DNA of 64,000 bases from RHKX01 sp963823275. GTDB lineage: Bacteria; Actinomycetota; Thermoleophilia; Solirubrobacterales; 70-9. Made by a program: the position numbers and the translations under genes. Of this stretch, positions 23,322 through 32,371 are shown one piece after another. The notes under the pieces are model-generated. The model saw nothing but the letters and a program-made list of their open reading frames with translations, was not told the origin of the DNA and did no database searches. Each line of letters begins with the position of its first letter. Position 1 is the first letter of the stretch. The stretch lies in contig CAWGKW010000001.1 in NCBI GenBank assembly GCA_963823275.1, positions 1,116,001 to 1,180,000 on the forward strand, in the 5' to 3' direction.

Positions 23322-24155
23322 CTATTCGGCGGCCTCGGAGGCGAGGCGGTTGGCGACCTCGCCGGCCGCCATGCAGAGCCGGTCCAGCTCGGCGGCGCTG
23401 TGATAGTGCCCTTTGACGTTCACGCAGAGGCTCCCTGCCGAGAACTCGAAGGCGAAGTCCTTGGGGGTCTCTTCGGTCAGCCAGACGATGAAGGAGGGGG
23501 AGAAGAGCCGCTTCATCCAGACCTGGTCGTCCTGGGCTCCGTAGAAGATCTCGTAGCGCTTGTCGAGCGTCTCGCTCTCGAGCTCGAGACGCTGCATCCT
23601 GCGGAAGGCGTCCTCCGCCGAATCCATGAAGCGGAACCCGGAACGACGCTGGCAGTAGACGTCGGACGCCTTGACGGCCGCGGCCGGGATGTCGTGCATG
23701 ACGACGGTGAACTTGTAGTAGTCGGTGTCGGTGTTGCCCTCGCTGTCGCGTGTCTCCTCCTCGTAGGTGTAGAGGCCGATCGCTCCGGGGGCTCCTCCCG
23801 GAAGGGTGCCGTTCATGACCTGCTCGGCGTGGCGGCGGTCCCCCTTGCGGAGCAGCGGCGTGGTCGGAGGCGGCAAGGCCTGGCCCGCGTTGCGGTTCAG
23901 GCCGCGCGCCTGCGCGTAGGAGCTGAAGAAGTCCTCCTGGGCGCGGCTCGAGGCGATGACGTAGACGATCAGGAAGACCAGCAGGGCGCCGACCGCGGCG
24001 ATCGCCAGCCCGACCAAAGCTCCAGCGGCAAGCGTTCCACCGACGAAGCAGGCGATCACCAGGACCGCCCCGAGGCTGAGCGTGACCGGGTGGGCCATCA
24101 GGTTCTTGAGATGGATCCCGCGGGTGTCGTCGGCGTCGAGCGGCGTTGTTTCCAC
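23322..24155 (-). CDS. Hypothetical two-helix membrane protein (DUF3137-like)
   Basis: 277 residues from GTG 24155, seven bases after a TAGCGT -10 box. Two adjacent membrane helices (about residues 22-70) are followed by a large soluble domain with FTVVMHDIPAAA, YEIFYGAQDDQVWMKRLFSP and SFIVWLTEE. These features resemble DUF3137-type proteins in which a pair of helices precedes a cytoplasmic domain with an F(T/E)V...D segment. Function is unknown. It is transcribed away from the division cluster and convergent with tadC. Confidence 0.65.
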   Translation of the reverse strand: METTPLDADDTRGIHLKNLMAHPVTLSLGAVLVIACFVGGTLAAGALVGLAIAAVGALLVFLIVYVIASSRAQEDFFSSYAQARGLNRNAGQALPPPTTPLLRKGDRRHAEQVMNGTLPGGAPGAIGLYTYEEETRDSEGNTDTDYYKFTVVMHDIPAAAVKASDVYCQRRSGFRFMDSAEDAFRRMQRLELESETLDKRYEIFYGAQDDQVWMKRLFSPSFIVWLTEETPKDFAFEFSAGSLCVNVKGHYHSAAELDRLCMAAGEVANRLASEAAE

Positions 24156-24162
24156 GGCGGGA

Positions 24163-24168
24163 ACGCTA
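24163..24168 (-). promoter_or_regulatory. -10 box of a leaderless promoter for the gene at 23322
   Basis: TAGCGT on the minus strand, seven bases before GTG 24155. No ribosome binding site is visible. Confidence 0.5.
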
Positions 24169-24336
24169 CCCGGGGCGCGGCGTTTGCAACGCCTCTTGCA
24201 GCAGGGCGCGGTTGCGGGGGCCGCCGATCCGGCCCTCTCGGCCCTGAAGTCCCTTGTTCAAGCGGTTACAGGCCGAGATCAGTCCCCCGGGTAGCAAGTC
24301 CGTCCGATGGACCGTGTGCAATGCCGGACCAGTGTT

Positions 24337-24371
24337 GTGTTGCGAAGTGGGGCGTTGTGGGTTACCGTGGC
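24337..24371 (+). promoter_or_regulatory. mraZ promoter overlapped by MraZ-box direct repeats
   Basis: GTGGG at 24347, GTGGG at 24357 and GTGGC at 24367 are spaced exactly 10 bases apart, with a degenerate GTGTT at 24337. This matches the known MraZ operator of short GTGG-type repeats with five-base spacers. The same stretch contains TTGCGA (24340-24345), a 17-base spacer and TACCGT (24363-24368), a good sigma-70-type promoter. Bound MraZ would cover the promoter and repress the dcw operon. Confidence 0.72.
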
Positions 24372-24405
24372 GCTCAGTTGAGAAACGAACACCAGAAGCA
24401 CATGT

Positions 24406-24448
24406 GGGCCGGGGAGGCGAGGTTCCTCCCACCTCACCTCTCCGGCCC
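24406..24448 (+). promoter_or_regulatory. Long hairpin in the mraZ 5' leader
   Basis: A 17-base arm (24406-24422) pairs with 24432-24448 with one mismatch and one G-U pair, leaving a nine-base loop. It lies about 70 bases before mraZ ATG 24518 and has no U-tract after it, so it is more likely an RNA stability or processing element than a terminator. Confidence 0.5.
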
Positions 24449-24517
24449 GGCTTCTTCCAAGCACCGATCGCACCTCATGCCATTCGACTCCAACCCACCT
24501 CGGCCCTCCTTCGGCGT

Positions 24518-24985
24518 ATGACCTTTCGCGGCCTCAACGAGCACTCGCTCGACACCAAGGACCGGATCACGGTTCCGGCTCAGTACCGCGTCGCCCTCGG
24601 GGAGGGGATCGTCCTGATGATGGGCATCGAGCCTTGCGTCGAGATCTGGCCGGCGAGCGCGGCGGAGCGGATGGAGGGTGCGACGCTCTCGGAGCTCAGT
24701 CCCCTGAGTCGCGACGCCCGGAGGATCCAGCGCCGCTTCTTTGCGCATTCGGAGTCGGCCGAGCTCGATTCGGCCGGCCGCGTCCGGTTGAGCAAGCAGC
24801 TGATCGAGCATGCCGGGCTGGACGGCCGATGCGTGATCATCGGCATGGGGACACGCCTGGAGATCTGGGCTCCCGACGAGTGGTTCGCCGAGGACGAGGA
24901 GAACGAGAGGAAGACACCCGAGTTGACCGAGAGCCTCGCCCTGACACAGGGGGCCGGTACTCAATTGCCGGGGGCGGGGCAGTGA
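24518..24985 (+). CDS. mraZ: Transcriptional regulator MraZ
   Basis: 155 residues from ATG 24518. Two SpoVT/AbrB-like MraZ motifs are visible: HSLDTKDRITVPAQYR (DxKGR-type) near the N-terminus and AELDSAGRVRLSKQL near residue 87. MraZ forms ring-shaped oligomers that bind GTGG-type repeats upstream of its own gene and control the division and cell wall cluster. The last 25 residues are a polar tail. It is the first gene of the dcw cluster and is followed one base after its stop by rsmH. Confidence 0.92.
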   Translation: MTFRGLNEHSLDTKDRITVPAQYRVALGEGIVLMMGIEPCVEIWPASAAERMEGATLSELSPLSRDARRIQRRFFAHSESAELDSAGRVRLSKQLIEHAGLDGRCVIIGMGTRLEIWAPDEWFAEDEENERKTPELTESLALTQGAGTQLPGAGQ

Positions 24986-24986
24986 G

Positions 24987-25946
24987 ATGGTGACACTTAC
25001 CTACATGCCGACCGATCACGTTCCAGTCCTCGCAGCGGAGGTGATCCGCGACACCGACGTCCAGCCCGGTGAGACGGTCGTCGACTGCACGTTCGGCGGC
25101 GGCGGTCACTCCCGGCTGCTGGCCGACCGACTCGGGCCCGAGGGCACGTTGATCGCAATCGACCGCGACCCTGTCGCCGCCGAGCGGTTCGAGCAGATCG
25201 CCCACGAGGCGCCCTGTGAGATGCGGTTCATTCGCGCTGACTTCGCGGCCGCGCTCGCGGGGCTCGAGGCGGAGGGGGTCAGGCCCGACATCATTCTCTT
25301 CGACTTCGGCGTTTCCTCGATGCAGATCGATGCCTGGGAGCGTGGATTCTCCTATTCCTTCGACGCTCCCCTCGACATGCGGATGGATCCAGATTCGGAG
25401 CTGTCCGCCCGCACGGTCGTCAACGAATGGCCGGAGAGCCGGATCGCTGAGATCCTCCGCAACTACTCCGACGAGCGCCACGCGCGCTCGATCGCCCGCA
25501 GGATCGTCGAGCGGCGACCGCTCGAAACCACATCTGAGCTGGTCGAGGCGGTTCGCGCAGGGCTGCCGCCCGCGGCCCGCTTCGGCCGCGGCAACCCCGC
25601 GAAGCGCACCTTTCAGGCGATTCGGATCGCCGTCAACGGCGAGCTCGAGGCAATCGACGCCGCGTTGCCGGAGGCATGGGAAATGCTGGCGCCCGGCGGT
25701 CGGCTCGCCGCGATCTCCTTTCATTCGCTCGAGGACCGCCGGGTCAAGCGGTTTCTCGTCGATCGGGCCCGTGGCTGCGTTTGCCCACCTGAGTTCCCGG
25801 TCTGCAACTGCGGCCTCGAGCCTGAGGGTGAGCTGATCACCAAGGGTGGCGTGGCGCCGAGCCCCGGCGAGATCGCCGACAACCCGCGTTCGGCCTCGGC
25901 GCACCTGCGCGTGGCGCGAAAGATCGACCGCAAGGAGACCGTCTGA
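24987..25946 (+). CDS. rsmH: 16S rRNA (cytosine(1402)-N4)-methyltransferase RsmH (MraW)
   Basis: 319 residues. The SAM-binding motif VVDCTFGGGGHSRLL (about 31-45), DFGVSSMQID, RGFSYSFDAPLDMRMD, NEWPE, PAKRTFQAIRIAVNGEL and AISFHSLEDRRVKRF are all diagnostic for RsmH. It methylates N4 of C1402 in 16S rRNA at the ribosomal P site. This gene conventionally follows mraZ. Its stop overlaps the start of the next gene (TGATG). Confidence 0.95.
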   Translation: MVTLTYMPTDHVPVLAAEVIRDTDVQPGETVVDCTFGGGGHSRLLADRLGPEGTLIAIDRDPVAAERFEQIAHEAPCEMRFIRADFAAALAGLEAEGVRPDIILFDFGVSSMQIDAWERGFSYSFDAPLDMRMDPDSELSARTVVNEWPESRIAEILRNYSDERHARSIARRIVERRPLETTSELVEAVRAGLPPAARFGRGNPAKRTFQAIRIAVNGELEAIDAALPEAWEMLAPGGRLAAISFHSLEDRRVKRFLVDRARGCVCPPEFPVCNCGLEPEGELITKGGVAPSPGEIADNPRSASAHLRVARKIDRKETV

Positions 25947-26608
25947 TGGGCGCCCCAGCACGAGTTGCGCCACGCCGCGCTCCAGTTCGCCCGAAGCCGA
26001 AGCCCGCCAGAACAAAGCCGATTGAGCGCCGGCGCTCCCGCCCCGGTTCCTCGGGGAACGTGGTGATGATGCCCGTCAACGCCGTCGGGCGCACGGCCGT
26101 CGCAGTCGGCGGCATCGCCGACTCCGGCTTCGTCGTCGGCATGTCGCGGAGCCGTGTCTGGATCGTCGTCCTGGGTCTCCTGCTGGGGGGGATCGTTGCC
26201 GTCAACGTCGTCGGGCTCAGCCTCAGCGCCGCCGGCAGCCAGACCTCGGCGAAGATCGACGAGCTGATCCGTGATAACAGCGTCCTCGGGGCCCGCATCG
26301 CCCATCGCCTCTCCAACGGCAGGATCACGGGCCAGGCCACCGCCCTCGGCCTCGCCATTCCCGCTCCTGACGCCGTGCACTACCTGAACTCCTCGGCCGC
26401 CGATGCCAAGCGGGCGGCGGAGCGGCTCGCCGACGGCTCGATCTCGAACTCGCCCCCGGCGCTCGCCCAGTCCGAAGCCGAGACCCTCGATCCGTCCGTG
26501 GTCCCCACCGACCCCTCCGTGGTCACCGATCCTGCGACGGTCGTCGCGGTGGACCCGGCCGCCACGGCCGTGGCGGCACCCGCCGCGATACCTGAAGCGA
26601 TCCCGTAG
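25946..26608 (+). CDS. FtsL-like division protein
   Basis: 220 residues. A long basic and proline-rich cytoplasmic N-terminus (about 1-60) precedes one membrane helix (VWIVVLGLLLGGIVAVNVVG, about 71-90) and a predicted coiled coil (KIDELIRDNSVLGARIAHRLS). The extracytoplasmic tail is Ala/Pro/Val-rich. Sequence is not conserved in FtsL, so the call rests on topology and position between rsmH and the PBP gene. FtsL forms a trimeric complex with FtsQ and FtsB in the divisome. A symbol is not assigned because homology could not be shown directly. Confidence 0.65.
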   Translation: MGAPARVAPRRAPVRPKPKPARTKPIERRRSRPGSSGNVVMMPVNAVGRTAVAVGGIADSGFVVGMSRSRVWIVVLGLLLGGIVAVNVVGLSLSAAGSQTSAKIDELIRDNSVLGARIAHRLSNGRITGQATALGLAIPAPDAVHYLNSSAADAKRAAERLADGSISNSPPALAQSEAETLDPSVVPTDPSVVTDPATVVAVDPAATAVAAPAAIPEAIP

Positions 26609-26618
26609 GGCGCCCTCC

Positions 26619-28280
26619 TTGCGGTTGATCGAAAAGCGCGTCGGCCTCCTGTTTGCCGCCTTCGCGTTGGCTTTCTGTGTGGTCATGGTCAGGGCTGCGT
26701 GGCTGCAGACCGTGAAGGGCGGCGAGTTCAGCGCTGATGCGCGCAGCCAGCAGGTCGCGACTGTTGAGGTTCCGGGTATCCGTGGCGCGATTCTCGATCG
26801 CCGCGGCACCCCGCTGGCCGTCTCCGAGGAGGCGGCGACGATCTTTGCGACCCCCTACCAGATCGAGGATCCACCGAAGGCCGCCGATCAGCTGGCCAAG
26901 GTCCTCGACGAGCCGGCCGACGACATCCTCGCTTCACTGACCGCCGAGTCCGGATTCGAGTACATCGCCCAGAAAGTCGACCTGGTCACTGCAGACCGGG
27001 TCGAGAAGCTGGATCTCGCGGGGATCGGGGCGCTGCCGGATTCTCGCCGCGTCTATCCGCAGGGCGAGGACGCCGGACGTCTCGTTGGCGCGATCGGAGA
27101 CGAGGGACAGGGGCTATTCGGCCTCGAGATGTCGGAGGACGACGTCCTCACCGGCACCGACGGTGAGGTCGCGATCACCAAGGACGCGCTCGGCCAGGAG
27201 ATCGGTCGTGACGTCGTCGTCGGCTCCGCCGCCGGGCATGACGTCCAGCTCACGATCGACGGCCGAATCCAGGCCTACACCGAAAAGGTGCTCGGTGACA
27301 TCGGCGACAAGTACCTCCCCGAGGACGCCACCGCGATCGTCATGGATCCCGACCGACGGTGATGTCCTCGCGATGGCGAGCTGGCCTCCCGTGGACCCGA
27401 ACGATCTCTCGGACACCGACCCCGACCAGCTGACCAACATGGCCACCGGTTTCACCTACGAGCCAGGGTCGACCTTCAAGGCGTTCACGTTGCCGGTGCG
27501 CTGCAGGACAAGCTGGTCGAGCCCGACACCACGCTGGACGTACCGCCGGAGATCCAGGTCGCCGATCGGACGATCGGAGAGTCGCACGAGGTCGGTTATC
27601 GAACGCTCAGCGTCGCCGACATCCTCGCCCAGTCCTCGAACGTCGGCACCGTGATGGTCGGCCAGAAGCTGGGCGACGAAGGACTTCGCCGGCTGGGTCT
27701 CGAAGTTCGGATTCGGTCGGCCGACCGGGATCGACTACCCCGGCGAGGAGACGGAATCGTGTCCGCTCCGCGGATCAGTACTCGGGCTCGTCGATCGGCA
27801 ACCTGCCGATCGGCCAGGGCCTTTCCGTGACCCCGATGCAGATGATGGAGGGCTACTCGGCGATCGCCAACGGGGGCATCCTGCGCACTCCGCGGCTGCT
27901 CGAGACGATCGACGGTCAGCCGGTCGATCACTCCGCGGGCGAGCGCGTGATCAGCTCCCAGACGTCCGAACAGCTCCGAACGATGCTGGAGGGAGTGCTC
28001 GGGGAGGGAGGCACCGCCTCCGAGGTCAGCGTGCCCGGGCTACGTGCTCGCGGGCAAGACCGGCACCGCCCAGAAGGTGGTCGACGGCACCTACTCCGAT
28101 AGCCAGTTCATCGCCTCGTTCGTCGGCTTCGCCCCGGCCGCCGACCCGCGGTTGCTGGTCTCCGTGATCGTCGACGATCCAAAGGGGGGCGACTACTACG
28201 GCGGCTCGGTCGCGGCCCCCGCCTTCGGTGAGATCGCCAGCTTCGCCCTCCCGTACCTCGGCATCGCGCCGACCGAGTAG
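26619..28280 (+). CDS. ftsI: Division-specific penicillin-binding protein FtsI (PBP2/3), with at least five frameshifts
   Basis: Start TTG 26619 (or 26625). A membrane anchor (about residues 7-27) is followed by the non-penicillin-binding module with VPGIRGAILDRRGTPLAVS. All three transpeptidase motifs are present but in different frames: SxxK in GSTFKAFT (about 27466-27489), SSN in AQSSNVGTV (about 27630) and KTGT in LAGKTGTAQK (about 28050-28075). The frame changes near 27350, 27490, 27680, 27755 and 28037. With these corrected the protein would be about 550 residues, normal for the family. Because ftsI is essential in most bacteria, sequencing indels are the likeliest cause. Confidence 0.8.
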
Positions 28281-28312
28281 CGCCGGACCGGCGGGGTCGC
28301 CTGCCGCGTTCC

Positions 28313-28318
28313 TAGAAT
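28313..28318 (+). promoter_or_regulatory. -10 box of a possible internal promoter for murE
   Basis: TAGAAT lies eight bases before murE ATG 28327, in the 46-base gap after ftsI. It suggests an extra leaderless promoter inside the dcw cluster. Confidence 0.45.
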
Positions 28319-28326
28319 CGCTGCTG

Positions 28327-29847
28327 ATGAGGCTCGACGAACTCAGCGCCGAACTGCTTTCTGGGCCTCTTGGGCCTCCCGAGGTCGGAGCGCCGGGCCG
28401 GATCGCTCGCGGCGACGGATCCGTTGAGATCGCCGACATCACCTTCGACAGCCGCGACGTGCGGCCGGGGACGCTCTTCTTCTGCGTCAAGGGGTCGGTC
28501 TCCGACGGCCACGACTTCGCGTCGGCGGCGGTCGAGGCGGGGGCGTCCGCTCTCGTCACTGAACGCGAGCTCGACCTCGACGTCCCTCAGCTGGTGGTCG
28601 GTGACTCACGCCGGGCGATGGGCCCGGTCGCGTCGAGATGGTTCGGGGACCCGAGCGCGGAGCTCCAGGTGGTCGGCATCACCGGCACCAACGGCAAGAC
28701 CACGTCCGCGTTCCTGGTTCGCTCGATCCTCGAGCACGCCGGCATCTCCTGCGGGCTGCTCGGAACCGTGAAGCAGGTCGTCGGCGGGGAGTCGGAGCCG
28801 GTCGAACGGACGACCCCGGAGGCGATCGACCTACAGCGGACGCTCCGGCGCATGGTGGACGCCGGTGATCTGGCCTGCGTCATCGAGGTCTCCTCGCACG
28901 CCCTCTCGCTGGGCAGGGCGGATGCCATCCACTTCGACGTTGCGGCATTCACGAACCTCACGCAGGACCACCTCGACTTCCATCGCGACATGGAGGACTA
29001 CTACGAGGCGAAGCGGTTGCTGTTCGTCCCCGAGCCCGGCTGCGCGGGTCTCGCTCCCGAGATCGGCGTGATCAACGTCGACGATCCTTACGGCGAGCGC
29101 CTGGTGGTCGAGCTGCAGCGGGCCGGCAGCCCCAGGCTGTTCACCTTCTCCGCCGCCGGTCACGTCGCCGACCTGACCGCCCACGACGTCGACTTCGACG
29201 CCGGCGGGACGCGCTTCACGCTGCACGGTCAGGGGACGCCCCGGGAGCTGCGCCTGCGACTTCCAGGCCACTTCAACGTCGAGAACGCCTTGGCGGCCCT
29301 CGGGTCCTCGCTGGCGCTCGGCGTTGATCTCGACGTCGCAGTCGAGGCCCTGGCGGACGCCGAGCCGGTGCCGGGAAGGATGGAGCCGATCGGCGGCGGG
29401 GGCGGTCTCAGCGTCGTCGTCGACTACGCGCACACCCCTGACTCCCTGGAGAACGTGCTGCGCGCCGGCCGCCGGCTGACCGACGGCGGGCTGATCTGCG
29501 TGTTCGGTTGCGGCGGCGACCGCGACCCGCACAAGCGGCCCTTGATGGGCCGTGCGGGATCGGAGCTGGCCGATCTGGCCATCGTCACCTCCGACAACCC
29601 GCGCTCGGAGGACCCCGAGGCGATCATCGAGCAGGTCCTCGAGGGCGTCCCCCCCGATCGGCGGCACCTCGTCGTCGTCGAGCCCGATCGCCGCGCGGCG
29701 ATCGGGCTGGCGATCAGCCGCGCCGCACCGGGTGACCTGGTCGTCATCGCCGGCAAGGGGCACGAGCAGGGGCAGGAGTTCGAGGACGGCCGGAAGGTCC
29801 CGTTCGACGATCGCGACGTTGCCCGCGACGAGCTCTCCGGCCGATGA
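28327..29847 (+). CDS. murE: UDP-N-acetylmuramoyl-tripeptide synthetase MurE
   Basis: 506 residues from ATG 28327. The Mur ligase P-loop GITGTNGKTT, the central domain VIEVSSHALSLGR and NLTQDHLDFH, and the C-terminal substrate motif SDNPRSEDP are present. The DNPR signature is associated with meso-diaminopimelate as the third residue of the peptide, so this organism probably makes mDAP-type peptidoglycan. The enzyme adds that residue to UDP-MurNAc-L-Ala-D-Glu in the cytoplasm. It overlaps murF by four bases. Confidence 0.95.
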   Translation: MRLDELSAELLSGPLGPPEVGAPGRIARGDGSVEIADITFDSRDVRPGTLFFCVKGSVSDGHDFASAAVEAGASALVTERELDLDVPQLVVGDSRRAMGPVASRWFGDPSAELQVVGITGTNGKTTSAFLVRSILEHAGISCGLLGTVKQVVGGESEPVERTTPEAIDLQRTLRRMVDAGDLACVIEVSSHALSLGRADAIHFDVAAFTNLTQDHLDFHRDMEDYYEAKRLLFVPEPGCAGLAPEIGVINVDDPYGERLVVELQRAGSPRLFTFSAAGHVADLTAHDVDFDAGGTRFTLHGQGTPRELRLRLPGHFNVENALAALGSSLALGVDLDVAVEALADAEPVPGRMEPIGGGGGLSVVVDYAHTPDSLENVLRAGRRLTDGGLICVFGCGGDRDPHKRPLMGRAGSELADLAIVTSDNPRSEDPEAIIEQVLEGVPPDRRHLVVVEPDRRAAIGLAISRAAPGDLVVIAGKGHEQGQEFEDGRKVPFDDRDVARDELSGR

Positions 29848-31217
29848 TCGAACTCGCGCCTGAGCGAATCGCGGCGGAGGCCGGAGCCGAGATCGTCGCC
29901 CGCGGTGAAGGGGGGCGCCCGGACCGCGCCGCCATCGATTCGCGCGCGGTCGGGGCGGGCGACCTCTTCGTCGGGATCCCGGGCGAGCACGTCGACGGCG
30001 GGCGATTCGCCGCCGATGCCCTCGGCGCGGGGGCCTGGGGGGTGATCGTCACGCCAGAGTGGGCCGGCGGCTTGGCGGCGGACTCCGCCTCAGGAGGCTG
30101 GATCATTGCCGCCGACGACCCCCTTGCAGCGCTGCAGGGGCTGGCTCGCGGCTGGCGTCGGGAGATCGGCTGCCCGCTGGTCGGGATCACCGGCTCGACC
30201 GGCAAGACCTCCGTCAAGGACATCTGCAGGGCGATCCTGCCCGGCCGCGTGCACGCGAGCCAGGAGAACTTCAACACCGAGATCGGCATGCCGCTGGCCT
30301 TGCTTGCGGCGCCGCCGGAGACCGAGATCCTGGTGATGGAGATGGCGATGAGGGGAATGGGTCAGATCGCCGAGCTCTGCGAGATCGCCGAGCCCGACGT
30401 CGCCGCGATCACGAACGTGGGACCGGTTCACCTGGAGCTGCTGGGAACGCTGGAGGCGATCGTCGAGGCCAAGGCGGAGATCGTGCAGGGGCTGGGAGCG
30501 GGCGGGCTCGCGGTCCTCCCAGCCGACGAGGAGGCCCTGAGGCCCCACCTCAGCGATGATCTCGACGTGCTCACGTTCGGGCCCGGGGGCGATGTCTTCG
30601 CGCTTTCGCGCACGGTGGGGGAGGGCTCGATCGCGGCCCGGATCGCCACACCGGAGGGGGAGGCGGATTTCAGCTTTCCCTTCGATCAGGAGCACAACCT
30701 CAGCAACGCTCTCTGCGCGATCGCAATCGGGGTTCGGCTCGGTTTCGACCCGGCCGAGATGGCGGCGCGCACCCCGCGGATAGAGTTCTCGCGGCTACGG
30801 GGCGAGAGAGTCTCTCTGCCCGGGCGGATCTTGCTTCTCAACGACTGCTACAACGCCAATCCGATCTCGATGCGAGCAGCGATCGAGAACCTCGCAACCA
30901 CGATCGCAGGGCGGGGGGATGCACGGGCGGTTGCCGTCCTGGGAGGGATGGCGGAGCTCGGTCCCGACGCCCCGAGCTTCCACGCCGAGATCGGCGCGCT
31001 CGTGCGAGACCGGGGAATCGGTCCACTGATCGGGGTCGGCGAGTTGGCGCGGGACTACTCCCCAGATCTGTGGGCGGCCGATGCCGACGAGGCGACAGCC
31101 CTCGTCGGCGACGAGCTTCGTCCCGGCGACGTCGCACTGATCAAGGGCTCGCGTTCGGTGGGTCTCGAGCGGCTGACCGATGGCCTCCGCGCTCGCCTCG
31201 GCGAGGCCGACGGGTGA
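29844..31217 (+). CDS. murF: UDP-N-acetylmuramoyl-tripeptide--D-alanyl-D-alanine ligase MurF
   Basis: 457 residues. Hallmarks include the N-terminal DSRAVGAGDLFVGIPGE, the P-loop GITGSTGKTSVKD, the EMAMRGMGQI segment, NVGPVHLELLG, and NDCYNANPISMRAAI in the C-terminal domain. It attaches D-Ala-D-Ala to the UDP-MurNAc tripeptide. ATG 29844 overlaps the murE stop, and the stop overlaps the mraY GTG, so the three are translationally coupled. Confidence 0.95.
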   Translation: MIELAPERIAAEAGAEIVARGEGGRPDRAAIDSRAVGAGDLFVGIPGEHVDGGRFAADALGAGAWGVIVTPEWAGGLAADSASGGWIIAADDPLAALQGLARGWRREIGCPLVGITGSTGKTSVKDICRAILPGRVHASQENFNTEIGMPLALLAAPPETEILVMEMAMRGMGQIAELCEIAEPDVAAITNVGPVHLELLGTLEAIVEAKAEIVQGLGAGGLAVLPADEEALRPHLSDDLDVLTFGPGGDVFALSRTVGEGSIAARIATPEGEADFSFPFDQEHNLSNALCAIAIGVRLGFDPAEMAARTPRIEFSRLRGERVSLPGRILLLNDCYNANPISMRAAIENLATTIAGRGDARAVAVLGGMAELGPDAPSFHAEIGALVRDRGIGPLIGVGELARDYSPDLWAADADEATALVGDELRPGDVALIKGSRSVGLERLTDGLRARLGEADG

Positions 31218-32233
31218 TCGCGCTCGCCCAGACCGACGGCCTGAGCACCGTCGCGGTCGATCGCGGGGCCATCCTGATCGCCGGCATGTCGGCGATGTTG
31301 ATCACGATCTTCCTCGGGCCGAAGTTCATCGAGAAGCTGCGGGAGCGGGAGTTCGGACAGCAGATCCGCGAGGAGGGGCCGCAGGGCCATCACAGCAAGG
31401 CCGGCACACCGACGATGGGCGGATTGATCATCTTCGCCGCGATCTCGGTCCCCTACCTGGTGCTGTCCGATCGCGACACCGAGAGCCTCGCCGTCTTCGG
31501 AGTCGCCCTGGGCAGCGCCGCGATCGGGTTCGCCGACGACTACATCAAGATCATCAAACGCCGCTCGCTGGGCCTCTCGGCCCGCTGGAAGCTCTCGTTT
31601 CAGATCGCGCTGGCGGTGATTCTCTGGTGGGTGGCCTTCCAGGAGATCGGCCTGGACCCGAGCCTGCAGATCCGCGTCTTCGACGCAGAGCTCTACCTCG
31701 GCCCGGTCGCCTACGTCGTCCTCAGCTTTCTCGTCCTCGCGGGGGCCAGCAACGGTGTCAACCTCACCGATGGCCTGGACGGCCTCGCCGCCGGCTGTTG
31801 CGCGATCGTCTTTCTCTCCTATCTGGCGATCACGATCACCACCGGTCAGGAGGATCTGGCGCTGCTCTCCTCCTGCTTCGTGGGCGCCTCGGTCGGCTTC
31901 CTCTGGTTCAACTCGTTCCCCGCCTCGATCTTCATGGGGGACACCGGATCGCTCGGCCTCGGTGGGGCCATCGCGGGGTTGGCGATCATGACCCAGACCG
32001 AGGTGTTGCTGATCATCCTCGGCGGGATCTTCGTGATCGAGGCCCTCTCGGTGGCGATCCAGGTCTTCTGGTTCAAGACCTTCCGCAGCCGGGTCTTCCT
32101 GATGGCGCCCGTTCACCACCATTTCGAGATGAAGGCCTGGTCGGAGACCAAGATCATGATCCGCTTCTGGATCATCGCCGCGGTCCTGGCAGGAATCGGC
32201 TACACCCTGTTCCAGAACTCCATCGGCGCCTGA
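31214..32233 (+). CDS. mraY: Phospho-N-acetylmuramoyl-pentapeptide-transferase MraY
   Basis: 339 residues from GTG 31214 (overlapping the murF stop). It is a polytopic membrane enzyme with about ten helices. Diagnostic motifs are HHSKAGTPTMGGL, GFADDYIK (Asp-Asp active site), NGVNLTDGLDGLA, FMGDTGSLGLGG and the cytoplasmic HHHFEMKAWSE loop. It transfers phospho-MurNAc-pentapeptide to undecaprenyl phosphate to make lipid I. The 138-base gap that follows is the only sizeable gap inside this part of the cluster and shows no clear terminator. Confidence 0.95.
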   Translation: MIALAQTDGLSTVAVDRGAILIAGMSAMLITIFLGPKFIEKLREREFGQQIREEGPQGHHSKAGTPTMGGLIIFAAISVPYLVLSDRDTESLAVFGVALGSAAIGFADDYIKIIKRRSLGLSARWKLSFQIALAVILWWVAFQEIGLDPSLQIRVFDAELYLGPVAYVVLSFLVLAGASNGVNLTDGLDGLAAGCCAIVFLSYLAITITTGQEDLALLSSCFVGASVGFLWFNSFPASIFMGDTGSLGLGGAIAGLAIMTQTEVLLIILGGIFVIEALSVAIQVFWFKTFRSRVFLMAPVHHHFEMKAWSETKIMIRFWIIAAVLAGIGYTLFQNSIGA

Positions 32234-32371
32234 CGGGCCGGGAGGCCCATGGGCGTCTTCGCCGGCCGAACGACGGCAGCGGCCACATCGACCGGCACCT
32301 TCCTGACCTGACGCCTCCCGACCTCGTCGGGCGCGGCTAGGAGCCCATCGATCGGCGGCGAAGCTAGTCCC

